Origin: Flaviaesturariibacter aridisoli
GTDB lineage: Bacteria; Bacteroidota; Bacteroidia; Chitinophagales; Chitinophagaceae
Assembly: GCF_004343705.1 (NCBI RefSeq)
Contig: NZ_SKFH01000005.1
Coordinates: 1-64,000, forward strand
Reading direction: 5' to 3'
Length of the DNA stretch: 64,000 nucleotides
Each line of letters begins with the position of its first letter. Within the stretch, counting starts at the first letter, position 1. This document shows positions 9,262 through 17,346 of this stretch, piece after piece. Made by a program: the position numbers and the translations under genes. Under the pieces are notes generated by a model. It searched no databases. It was not told the origin of the DNA and saw only the letters and a program-made list of their open reading frames with translations.

Positions 9262-10460
9262 TATTCCGGTTTATAATCAAACGGCAGCATCCGGGCCATC
9301 TTTTCATTCCAGGCCCACCAGCCGTTCGAGAACAGGTCCATCGGATTGTAGTGGTAGCCGGTGGATTCCACCACGACGGGGTGCCCGCTGAGGAGGCACA
9401 GCTCGGACTGCATGGCGTAGTTGCCGTTGCGCACGGTGCGCTGGTAGGCGTCGGGCGTTTTGGCGCGGTCGTAGTTCACGCTGATATAATTGGTGAAGTC
9501 GAGCACGGCGGTGGCGCTGTCGGCGGCGTAGGCGAGGTTGTCGCCGGCGAGGCGGTGGCCGTCCACCAGCGTCAGCACGGGCTCGCGGCCCAGTTGCGGC
9601 TGGTAGGCACGGAGCGTGTCGTCGGGCTCGTCGCTGCGAAGCATGGTGCCGTTGTTGAGCACGATGAGGCGGCCCTGTTCCAACTGCTCGGTCTTCGCGA
9701 TGCGCGCGATGTCGGGAATCTTGCGCAGGGCATAGATGATGAAGCCTTCCTCTGCCAGCCGGTTGCGGTACAGCGCCCGCATGAAGTGCATCATCGAGCC
9801 GTAGTAGGCGGCACGGCGGGCGGCGGCCCACTTGCGCGCGCGGCCGGCGCCGCCCTCCAGTTCCTGGTACAATGGAAAGCCGTAAAACGATACTACGCGG
9901 CTGCCGTAGTTGTAGGTGAAGTCTTCCAGCTGGTAGGTAATGCGGTAGCCGAGCGCCTTGTTCTCAATCACCAGCGGCTCGCGGGCCACGGCGGTGAGTT
10001 GGTTGGTCACGCGGTTGAGGCGGAAGCGGAGCGTTTCCTTGTTGCGGATGACGCAGCGCCTCGCTTCATCGGAAGTGCCCATGAAATTCTCCAGGAAGAA
10101 CTGTCCCCACTTTTTCCAGCCGTCCTTTTCATAGGGCTGCACCACGATGCCGGCCAGCTCTTTGGCCTTTGGCTTCAGGCGCACCGTGAGGCGCTCCGGC
10201 AGCTCGGCCACCGTAAAAGAATGACTGTAGGTTTCGTAGTCCACGGCGCTCACCACGAGGTCGTATTTGCCGGCGGGAAAGGCCAGCTCGAACTCACCGC
10301 GGCTGTTGGCTACGGTGCCGGTGGAGGTGTTGCTCAAAAACACCGAAGCGCCGGGCAGCGGCGCGCCGCCATTGGCGTCGAGCACCACGCCCCGCAGGGG
10401 TTTCTGGGCAAAAGCGGGAACGGAAAGGAGGAGCAGTACGGACAGGAAGAGGCGAAGCAT
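9261..10460 (-). CDS. Carboxypeptidase-like regulatory domain protein, exported
   Basis: This is a 399-residue exported protein. I chose the Met at 10460 because it opens a clear signal peptide (MLRLFLSVLLLLSVPAFAQ); a longer frame upstream only translates the tandem repeat tract. Residues about 20-105 form a CarboxypepD_reg-like beta-sandwich (KPLRGVVLDANGGAPLPGA, then GKYDLVVSAVDYE). The remaining roughly 290 residues match the common Bacteroidota companion region (KKWGQFFLENFMGTS, FYGFPLYQEL, GYHYNPMDLFSNGWWAW), whose function is not established. It is probably periplasmic or outer-membrane associated. There is no C-terminal sorting domain and no beta-barrel is obvious. Confidence 0.85.
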   Translation of the reverse strand: MLRLFLSVLLLLSVPAFAQKPLRGVVLDANGGAPLPGASVFLSNTSTGTVANSRGEFELAFPAGKYDLVVSAVDYETYSHSFTVAELPERLTVRLKPKAKELAGIVVQPYEKDGWKKWGQFFLENFMGTSDEARRCVIRNKETLRFRLNRVTNQLTAVAREPLVIENKALGYRITYQLEDFTYNYGSRVVSFYGFPLYQELEGGAGRARKWAAARRAAYYGSMMHFMRALYRNRLAEEGFIIYALRKIPDIARIAKTEQLEQGRLIVLNNGTMLRSDEPDDTLRAYQPQLGREPVLTLVDGHRLAGDNLAYAADSATAVLDFTNYISVNYDRAKTPDAYQRTVRNGNYAMQSELCLLSGHPVVVESTGYHYNPMDLFSNGWWAWNEKMARMLPFDYKPE

Positions 10461-10492
10461 GACCGAAGGTACTTCGAAGAAAGGTTTAGAAT

Positions 10493-10533
10493 GGTTTTGG
10501 GGGTTTTGAAGGTTTTGAAGGTTTTGAAGGTTG
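10493..10533. repeat. Tandem GGTTTTGAA tract (9-bp period)
   Basis: There are four to five direct copies of a 9-bp unit just upstream of the gene that starts at 10460, within its likely promoter or leader region. The same unit occurs in the same orientation beyond that gene's 3' end (9181-9220). Confidence 0.85.
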
Positions 10534-10573
10534 AGCATGCGGAGGACGGCGCAGGGAAGCTGCGCTCGCAATG

Positions 10574-10602
10574 ACAAAAGCCTCGCATAGCGAGGCTTTT
10601 GT
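10574..10602 (-). terminator. Intrinsic terminator of gyrB
   Basis: A near-perfect palindrome has arms ACAAAAGCCTCGC and a 3-nt loop ATA. It is T-rich on both strands and lies 37 bases past the gyrB stop codon. Confidence 0.85.
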
Positions 10603-10638
10603 CCGATTATCTGCGTTATCCGCGTGATCTGCGTGCGG

Positions 10639-12633
<1,995 letters not shown>

Positions 12634-12677
12634 TTATTGGGGATTAGGTCCTTCGGAATGGCTCCGGCGGGATGGAG

Positions 12678-12708
12678 CAAATGTACCGAAAAAGGCCGGG
12701 TTTAACAA
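12678..12708 (-). promoter_or_regulatory. Bacteroidota-type promoter of gyrB
   Basis: On the minus strand, TTG (12708-12706) and TACATTTG (12685-12678) are separated by 20 bp. This matches the TTG/TAnnTTTG consensus with its usual 19-23 bp spacing. The gyrB ATG follows 44 bases downstream of the -7 box. Confidence 0.8.
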
Positions 12709-12820
12709 GGCGGAAAGCGTTAAAAAACAGGCGGTTTGGGGAGGTCTGCTGCCGGGTGGAGGATGTCTGATTGGAGCCCGGGAAGCGCCGCTTCCGGGCA
12801 TAGATTGCCCTTGGGAGGAG

Positions 12821-13069
12821 GAAGTTTCTTCTTTCCGGGGAAACGGAGCCCGTTTGGGAAGAAAAGTTTCTTGCGAACGGAGAAACATTGCCTCCGGCCG
12901 GAGCAATATTTCTCCAGGGAAAGAAAAGTTTCTTCGTTCCGATGAAAAGTTGCCTGCCGGGAGGGAAAAGTTTCTCCTTTTTGGAGAAAAGTTTCTCTCT
13001 GTAGAGAAAAATTGCGCTCCAGGGAGCAAAGTTTCTCCCCGGAAGGCAAATTTTCTCCCGTGGGAAGGC
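12821..13069. repeat. Array B: 12 degenerate repeats of about 21 bp
   Basis: Twelve units of 20-22 bp follow one another, most opening with AAAAGTTTCT or AAANATTGC. Many units contain a small dyad in the variable half, such as CTCC...GGAG, CTCT...AGAG or GCTCC...GGAGC. Unit sizes of 20, 21 and 22 bp break any reading frame, although the minus strand would give RNFS-type heptapeptides. The array lies in the divergent spacer between gyrB and the response regulator at 13261, upstream of the gyrB promoter. The period equals that of arrays A and C but the unit sequence is different. Confidence 0.85.
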
Positions 13070-13099
13070 GAATCCGGCGGCAGCTCCCGCTGTTCCGAC

Positions 13100-13116
13100 C
13101 CGCCGCGTAGCGGCGG
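13100..13116. repeat. Hairpin CCGCCGC-GTA-GCGGCGG
   Basis: This palindrome has 7-bp arms and loop GTA and lies 30 bases beyond array B. The same core (GCCGC-GTA-GCGGC) follows array A at 2062-2074. No T-run follows it here. The rest of the spacer up to 13260 shows GC-rich short inverted repeats but no gene. Confidence 0.7.
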
Positions 13117-13260
13117 CGCTTTATTGCACCGGGGGCTCAGTACGGGGGGCGTCTAAAATCGGCGCGTAAGCGTTTCCGCCCCCTCGGGGTAAGCGCTTCC
13201 GCTCAGAACGGGCCTTTGTGTACCCGGTACGCGGCATGTTAATTGCAGCGGTCTGGGCGT

Positions 13261-13686
13261 ATGAAGTGTATGTTCCCCGCTGGCCAGCGGTATGTCGCCT
13301 ACGTTGAAGATGATGCGGAAGACGTAGAGTTGTTCGAAGAAGTGGCCACGGCTGCCGGACTTGTGGTGCAATCCTTCCCCGATGGGGAAGCGTTGCTGCA
13401 ATGCCTGGGCGAACAAGCGACGACGCTGCCCTGCCTCATCCTGCTGGACCTGAAGAATCCCGTGCGTTCGGGACCGGAAACCTATGCCTGCCTGCAGGCC
13501 GATACCCGCTTCCGCGCCATCCCGGTTAAATACTTTTCCTCCTCCTGGGAGCTGATGGAACGCGAGCAAAAGCAAAGCCCCGACGTAGAGCTGATCACCA
13601 AACCCGACGTGTACAGCGACTGGCTCAGCCTTGTTACCCGCCTGGCCGACTTCTGCCGCGCCGCCGACGCCCCCAGCCTTCCCTGA
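13261..13686 (+). CDS. Single-domain response regulator (REC), atypical
   Basis: The protein is about 141 residues and consists only of a receiver domain. It has the acidic pair in VAYVEDDAED, the phospho-acceptor Asp in LILLDLKNP, and the switch Lys in ELITKP. The loop after the acceptor reads LKNPVRSG rather than the usual NMPxMDG, so it is a divergent receiver. There is no output domain, so it should act by protein-protein contact, like CheY or Rcp-type regulators. I chose the ATG at 13261; a TTG at 13243 would add six unconvincing residues. A second, more canonical receiver follows 89 bases downstream. No histidine kinase is adjacent. Confidence 0.8.
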   Translation: MKCMFPAGQRYVAYVEDDAEDVELFEEVATAAGLVVQSFPDGEALLQCLGEQATTLPCLILLDLKNPVRSGPETYACLQADTRFRAIPVKYFSSSWELMEREQKQSPDVELITKPDVYSDWLSLVTRLADFCRAADAPSLP

Positions 13687-13775
13687 GCCCATCCGCATTC
13701 GACCGGCAACACCGGGCTTTCGGCGATGCTGGCCGCTCTTTAACAATCGATAAGTCGACCTTTGTCGTCGACCTT

Positions 13776-14210
13776 ATGAAAGTACACGACACCCATTCCC
13801 ACACCATCCTGTATATGGACGACGACCAGGATGACCTGCAGCTGCTGCGCGAGGCCCTCGGCCGCGTAGATGCGCAGTTCAACCTGCTCCATGCCTCCGA
13901 CGGCGTCGCCGGCCTCGAGCTCCTGCGCCGCCTCAGCGTGCAGGGCGAGCTGCCCTGCCTCGTGGTGCTGGACATCAATATGCCCCGGATGGACGGGCGC
14001 CGCGCCTTCCAGGCCCTCCGCCAGGATCCCGCCCTCGCCCACCTGCCGGTGGTCATCTTCAGTACCTCCAACTCCGAGCTCGACAAGCTTTTCTTCCGCG
14101 GCAAAAACGTCGAATACATCACCAAGCCCATTCACTTCGACTCCCTCGTGGCCATCGCGGAGCGGATGCTGGAGCATTGTGAAGCGCATGCGGTGCAGCC
14201 GCAGCGCTGA
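13776..14210 (+). CDS. Single-domain response regulator (REC)
   Basis: This 144-residue CheY-like receiver protein has acidic residues in LYMDDDQDD, the acceptor Asp in LVVLDINMPRMDG, a conserved Ser/Thr in VVIFSTSNS and Lys in YITKPIHF. All key residues are present. It belongs to the stand-alone response-regulator group common in Bacteroidota, often partnered with hybrid or phytochrome-like kinases encoded elsewhere. It probably forms a unit with the receiver gene just upstream. The stop codon lies at the edge of a 7-bp tandem tract, and an intrinsic terminator follows at 14246. Confidence 0.9.
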   Translation: MKVHDTHSHTILYMDDDQDDLQLLREALGRVDAQFNLLHASDGVAGLELLRRLSVQGELPCLVVLDINMPRMDGRRAFQALRQDPALAHLPVVIFSTSNSELDKLFFRGKNVEYITKPIHFDSLVAIAERMLEHCEAHAVQPQR

Positions 14211-14238
14211 TTTCAGATTTCAGATCTCGGATTTCAGA
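14211..14238. repeat. Heptamer tract TTTCAGA (4 copies), left arm of an inverted pair
   Basis: The tract reads TTTCAGA, TTTCAGA, TCTCGGA, TTTCAGA with a strict 7-bp period. Its inverted counterpart is at 14770-14790, so the pair brackets the four-helix-bundle gene. Confidence 0.85.
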
Positions 14239-14245
14239 TTTTTTG

Positions 14246-14271
14246 GCCGGTGGGATTACCACCGGCTTTTT
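14246..14271 (+). terminator. Intrinsic terminator after the response regulator
   Basis: Arms GCCGGTGG and CCACCGGC enclose a 5-nt loop and are followed by five T. It lies 36 bases past the stop of the receiver gene at 13776-14210. Confidence 0.85.
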
Positions 14272-14346
14272 CTGTTTAAAAAAGCGATGAAAACTGTTTG
14301 TTCTCCTTTGCCGGAACTAAAGGTTGCCTGGAGCTTTGTCTAAAAA

Positions 14347-14769
14347 ATGAACCGCGAGCTACTGGAAAAAAGAACGAACCAATTTCATGTGGACGTGCTC
14401 CGGCTTTGCAAGGAGTTGCCAAAAGATGCGGCCGGTTTTGAAACGGGCAAGCAGGTAATCCGGTCTGCCGGCTCGGTAGGAGCTAACTACCGGGCTTCAC
14501 GGCGTTCCAAGTCGGACAAAGACTTTCTGTATAAGATGGAGGTCGTACTGGAAGAAGCAGACGAATCGCATTATTGGCTCGGGGTGATTGGCGATTCGCA
14601 AATGATCATCGGCGCGGGGGTGCTCCGGCTGACCGGCGAAGCCAATGAGCTGACGGCCATTTTCGCGGCCGTATGTAAAACGACGAAAGCGAAACTCAAT
14701 GCGGCGAAAAAGACAAAAAAAGAGGAACGAAAAAGTCGTTCCTCAAGGTCGCAAGATCCCGAATCCTAA
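14347..14769 (+). CDS. Four-helix-bundle protein (TIGR02436 / 23S rRNA IVS-type)
   Basis: This 140-residue protein belongs to the four-helix-bundle family related to ORFs in 23S rRNA intervening sequences. Typical family blocks are VDVLRLCKELPK, IRSAGSVGANYRAS and FLYKMEVVLEEADESHYWL. The family's molecular role is not established. The 3' end is odd: the last roughly 20 residues (Lys/Arg/Ser-rich) are encoded by the lpxD terminator hairpin and by the edge of a heptamer tract. The stop overlaps the lpxD stop by four bases on the opposite strand. The gene sits between inverted heptamer tracts, like a small cassette. The body of the protein is well supported; the tail may be read-through sequence. 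Confidence 0.88.
   Translation: MNRELLEKRTNQFHVDVLRLCKELPKDAAGFETGKQVIRSAGSVGANYRASRRSKSDKDFLYKMEVVLEEADESHYWLGVIGDSQMIIGAGVLRLTGEANELTAIFAAVCKTTKAKLNAAKKTKKEERKSRSSRSQDPES
14715..14744 (-). terminator. Intrinsic terminator of lpxD, inside the convergent gene
   Basis: On the minus strand, arms of 9 bp (GAGGAACGA/TCGTTCCTC) with a 5-nt loop are followed by seven T. It lies 22 bases past the lpxD stop and is embedded in the last codons of the four-helix-bundle gene on the plus strand. Confidence 0.85.
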
Positions 14770-15833
14770 ATCTGAGATCTGAGATCTGAAATTTTTTCCG
14801 CTGTCAGTTGCTTCACGATCTTCTCCAGCTCATAAATCCTTTTCTCCAGCTCGGGGAGGTTGCGGAACACGGCCTGCGAGCGGAGGGCGCTGGTGTAATC
14901 GGCGGCGGGAGAGCCGGTGACGGAGGAGAAGGCTTCCTTGAGCGATTTGGAAACGCCGCTCTGGGCATTGATGCGCGAGCCGTCGGCGATCTGGATGTGG
15001 CCCACGAGGCCGGCCTGTCCGCCGATCATGACGTTGGCGCCGATCTTGGTGGAGCCCGATACGCCGGCCTGCGCCGCGATGACGGTGCTGTTGCCGATCT
15101 CCACGTTGTGGGCGATCTGGATCAGGTTGTCGAGCTTGGCGCCGGCGCGGATGACCGTGGAGCCCATGGTAGCGCGGTCGATGGTGGTGTTGGCACCCAC
15201 TTCCACGTTGTCTTCGATCACCACGTTGCCGATCTGCGGTACTTTCTTGAAGGAGCCGTCGGCCTGGGGCGCGAAGCCGAAGCCGTCGCCGCCCACCACC
15301 GTGCCGGCGTGGATGGTTACGTTGTTGCCCAGCACGCAGTCGTGGTACACCTTCACCCCCGGGTGGAGGAGGCAGTTGTCGCCGATGGTGACGTTGTCGC
15401 CGATAAAGGTGCCCGGGAAGACCTTGGTGCCGGCCCCCAGCTTCACGTTGTTGCCGATATAGGAGAACGCGCCCACGAAGACGTCGGCGCCGATTTTAGC
15501 GGATTCGGAGATGTAGCTCGGTTGCTGGATGCCCTTCATCTGCTGGGTGGCCATTTCCTGGTATTTGCTCAGGAGTTGCGCGAAGGCGCTGTAGGCGTCG
15601 GGCACGCGGATGAGAGTGGGCGTGACGGTCTGCCGCAGTTCGTAGTGCTCGTTGATGATGGCGATGGTGGCGCCCGTGGAGTAGAGGAAATCCTCGTATT
15701 TCGGGTTGGCCAGGAAGGTCAGCTGCCCCTCGGTAGCTTCTTCGATCTTTCCGAACGACGACACGGTCGCATCGGCATTCCCCTCAATTTTCCCGTTGAG
15801 CAATAGAGAGATCTGGGCGGCTGTAAACTGCAT
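14766..15833 (-). CDS. lpxD: UDP-3-O-acylglucosamine N-acyltransferase
   Basis: This 355-residue LpxD transfers a 3-hydroxyacyl chain from ACP to UDP-3-O-acylglucosamine in lipid A synthesis in the cytoplasm. Residues 1-100 form the uridine-binding domain. Residues 105-295 form the left-handed parallel beta-helix of hexapeptide repeats (KIGADVFVGAFSYIG onward). GGDGFGFAP is the LpxD signature. The catalytic His lies in QIAHNVEIG. A C-terminal helix follows (LPELEKRIYELEKIVKQL). The last eight residues (ISDLRSQI) are encoded by the heptamer tract at 14770-14790, so the repeat has become coding. No other lpx gene is beside it, unlike many Bacteroidota that cluster lpxD-lpxC-lpxA. Confidence 0.96.
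   Translation of the reverse strand: MQFTAAQISLLLNGKIEGNADATVSSFGKIEEATEGQLTFLANPKYEDFLYSTGATIAIINEHYELRQTVTPTLIRVPDAYSAFAQLLSKYQEMATQQMKGIQQPSYISESAKIGADVFVGAFSYIGNNVKLGAGTKVFPGTFIGDNVTIGDNCLLHPGVKVYHDCVLGNNVTIHAGTVVGGDGFGFAPQADGSFKKVPQIGNVVIEDNVEVGANTTIDRATMGSTVIRAGAKLDNLIQIAHNVEIGNSTVIAAQAGVSGSTKIGANVMIGGQAGLVGHIQIADGSRINAQSGVSKSLKEAFSSVTGSPAADYTSALRSQAVFRNLPELEKRIYELEKIVKQLTAEKISDLRSQI
14770..14790. repeat. Heptamer tract ATCTGAG (3 copies), right arm of an inverted pair
   Basis: The tract reads ATCTGAG, ATCTGAG, ATCTGAA. It is the reverse-complement type of the tract at 14211-14238. It lies within the last codons of lpxD. Confidence 0.85.
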
Positions 15834-15837
15834 GTTT

Positions 15838-15940
15838 TAAAAGTAAAAAGTAAAAAGACAAAATTCAAAAAAAAGAATCGTGGGCGCTGCCGGTCGGGCC
15901 GGTCGAAAGCTTTGGACTTTGGACTTTTGAATTTTGCGTC
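15838..15940. repeat. Inverted pair of 7-bp tracts between lpxD and the HD gene
   Basis: The left side has AAAAGTAAAAAGTAAAAAGAC, whose 7-bp period is AAAAAGT, followed by CAAAATTCAAAA. The right side has CTTTGGACTTTGGAC followed by TTTTGAATTTTG. The 12-bp CAAAATTCAAAA is a perfect inverted match. The middle holds a GC-rich CGGTCGGGCCGGTCG stretch. Confidence 0.75.
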
Positions 15941-15962
15941 TTCGGCAAGCTCAGACGAGAGC

Positions 15963-17177
15963 TTAACGGAGGTAGCAAAGGTAATACTTTTTGACAGGGG
16001 CCGCGAGCTGGTGGTGGATCAGGGCGTTGTCTACGGAGGCGATATCGGTCACCGTTCCGTCTTTGAAAAGCACGCGGATGCGTTCATCGTAGGGGTTGTA
16101 GGTCGTGTTCTGGGCTTCGCCCGTAAACACGAAGTAGGCGGCTTCCGTCTCGGAAATCCCCAGCCGGTCCGCTACTTCGCGGCGTAACCCCTGCACGTAC
16201 TCGGCGGCAAAGGGCTCGCCCTGGAAACGCACTTTCAGCAGCTTGCGCTCCACCAGTCCCTTGCACAATCTTGACAAAACTTTATCGAAGTGGCCGCACC
16301 AGTTCTTGATCGAGCAGAGCACGTCGGTGTCGTCCAGCTGGGCGAAGCGCTCCAGGTGCCGGATGAAGTTTCCATCGGGCTGGTGCTCCTTGAGAAAGAA
16401 GTCGAGGTTGTTGGAAACGGCGTTGAGCTCGATCCCGGCGGCAATGAGCTCGCCGGCCCTCTCGATGATCCGTACCAGCATCTTCTCGGCCGCCACCACC
16501 GCCTTGTGGAGGTACACCTGCCAGTACATGAGGCGGCGCGCCACCAGGAACTTCTCCACCGAAAAGATGGCTTTCTCCTCGATCAGCAACTCGCCCTCAT
16601 GCACGGTGAGCATCTTCAGGATGCGGTCGTAGCCGATGACGCCTTCCGACACACCGGTGAAAAACGAGTCGCGCGTGAGGTAGTCCATGCGGTCCACGTC
16701 GAGCTGCCCCGACACGAGCTGGTGCAGGAATTGCTTCGGGTAGTCGCCGCGGAAGATGGCCATGGCCGTGGCCAGGCGTCCGCCGAACTGTTCGTTGAGC
16801 AGCTGGAGGATCAGGTCGGAGATCTCTTCGTGGTGCACTCCTTTGATCAGCTTGCGCTCGAGGGCGTGCGAGTAGGGGCCGTGGCCGATGTCGTGCAGCA
16901 GGATGGCGATCTTGGCGCCCTGCTCTTCGTTGGTAGTGATGTCGACGCCCTTGTTGCGCAGCTCGGCGAGCGCGAGCCCCATCAGGTGGTAGGCGCCCAG
17001 CGAGTGGTGCAGGCGCGTGTGCACGGCGCCGGGATATACCAGCGATGCGAAGGCCATCTGGTGGATGCGTCGCAGGCGCTGGTAGTAGGGGTGGGAAATG
17101 ATGTCGAAGACCAGGGGATCATCCACGGTTATGAATCCGTATACCGGGTCGTTGATGATCTTGCGGACATAGGGCAT
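15963..17177 (-). CDS. HD-domain phosphohydrolase (COG1078, SAMHD1/dGTPase-like)
   Basis: This 404-residue metal-dependent HD hydrolase is from the COG1078 branch, related to dNTP triphosphohydrolases. The metal ligands are visible: His in the HTRLHHSLGA stretch (about residue 53-58), H95-D96 in LLHDIGHGPYSH, and a later Asp in DVDRMDYLTRD. The opening RKIINDPVYGFITVDD is characteristic of this group. Substrate is unproven; dNTP or another nucleotide triphosphate is the family expectation. A TAnnTTTG box (TACTTTTG) sits 21-28 bases upstream of the start. It is flanked on both sides by inverted heptamer tracts. Confidence 0.9.
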   Translation of the reverse strand: MPYVRKIINDPVYGFITVDDPLVFDIISHPYYQRLRRIHQMAFASLVYPGAVHTRLHHSLGAYHLMGLALAELRNKGVDITTNEEQGAKIAILLHDIGHGPYSHALERKLIKGVHHEEISDLILQLLNEQFGGRLATAMAIFRGDYPKQFLHQLVSGQLDVDRMDYLTRDSFFTGVSEGVIGYDRILKMLTVHEGELLIEEKAIFSVEKFLVARRLMYWQVYLHKAVVAAEKMLVRIIERAGELIAAGIELNAVSNNLDFFLKEHQPDGNFIRHLERFAQLDDTDVLCSIKNWCGHFDKVLSRLCKGLVERKLLKVRFQGEPFAAEYVQGLRREVADRLGISETEAAYFVFTGEAQNTTYNPYDERIRVLFKDGTVTDIASVDNALIHHQLAAPVKKYYLCYLR

Positions 17178-17197
17178 GCAGGGAAACGTTAAGAAGG

Positions 17198-17205
17198 CAA
17201 AAGTA
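17198..17205 (-). promoter_or_regulatory. Candidate -7 box (TACTTTTG) of the HD hydrolase gene
   Basis: The box matches TAnnTTTG and lies 21 bases upstream of the ATG on the minus strand. No TTG was found at 19-23 bp, so only half of the consensus is present. Confidence 0.5.
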
Positions 17206-17230
17206 GGGTGGCGAAGGGCTACATTTGAAA

Positions 17231-17312
17231 AACGTGAGGCGTGAAGCGTGAACCGTGAACTGTGAACCTTTTTTCCGCATAGATCCTCACGCCAGACGCC
17301 TCACGCCTCTCG
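17231..17312. repeat. Inverted pair of GTGAAGC/GCCTCAC heptamer tracts upstream of porX
   Basis: The left arm (17231-17268) has about five copies of the GTGAANC type. The right arm (17285-17312) has the CTCACGC type. The two can pair as a long imperfect stem across a T-rich centre, 35 bases before the porX ATG. Confidence 0.8.
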
Positions 17313-17346
17313 ATTCTGAAAAGCACAATTACAACGGAAATTCAAC

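Noticed and set aside
12634-13156. Open frames across array B on both strands
   Set aside because: Units of 20, 21 and 22 bp break the frame repeatedly and no gene-like start or composition is seen.
13243-13260. TTG start for the first response regulator
   Set aside because: It adds six residues not seen in the receiver fold; the ATG at 13261 is a better start.
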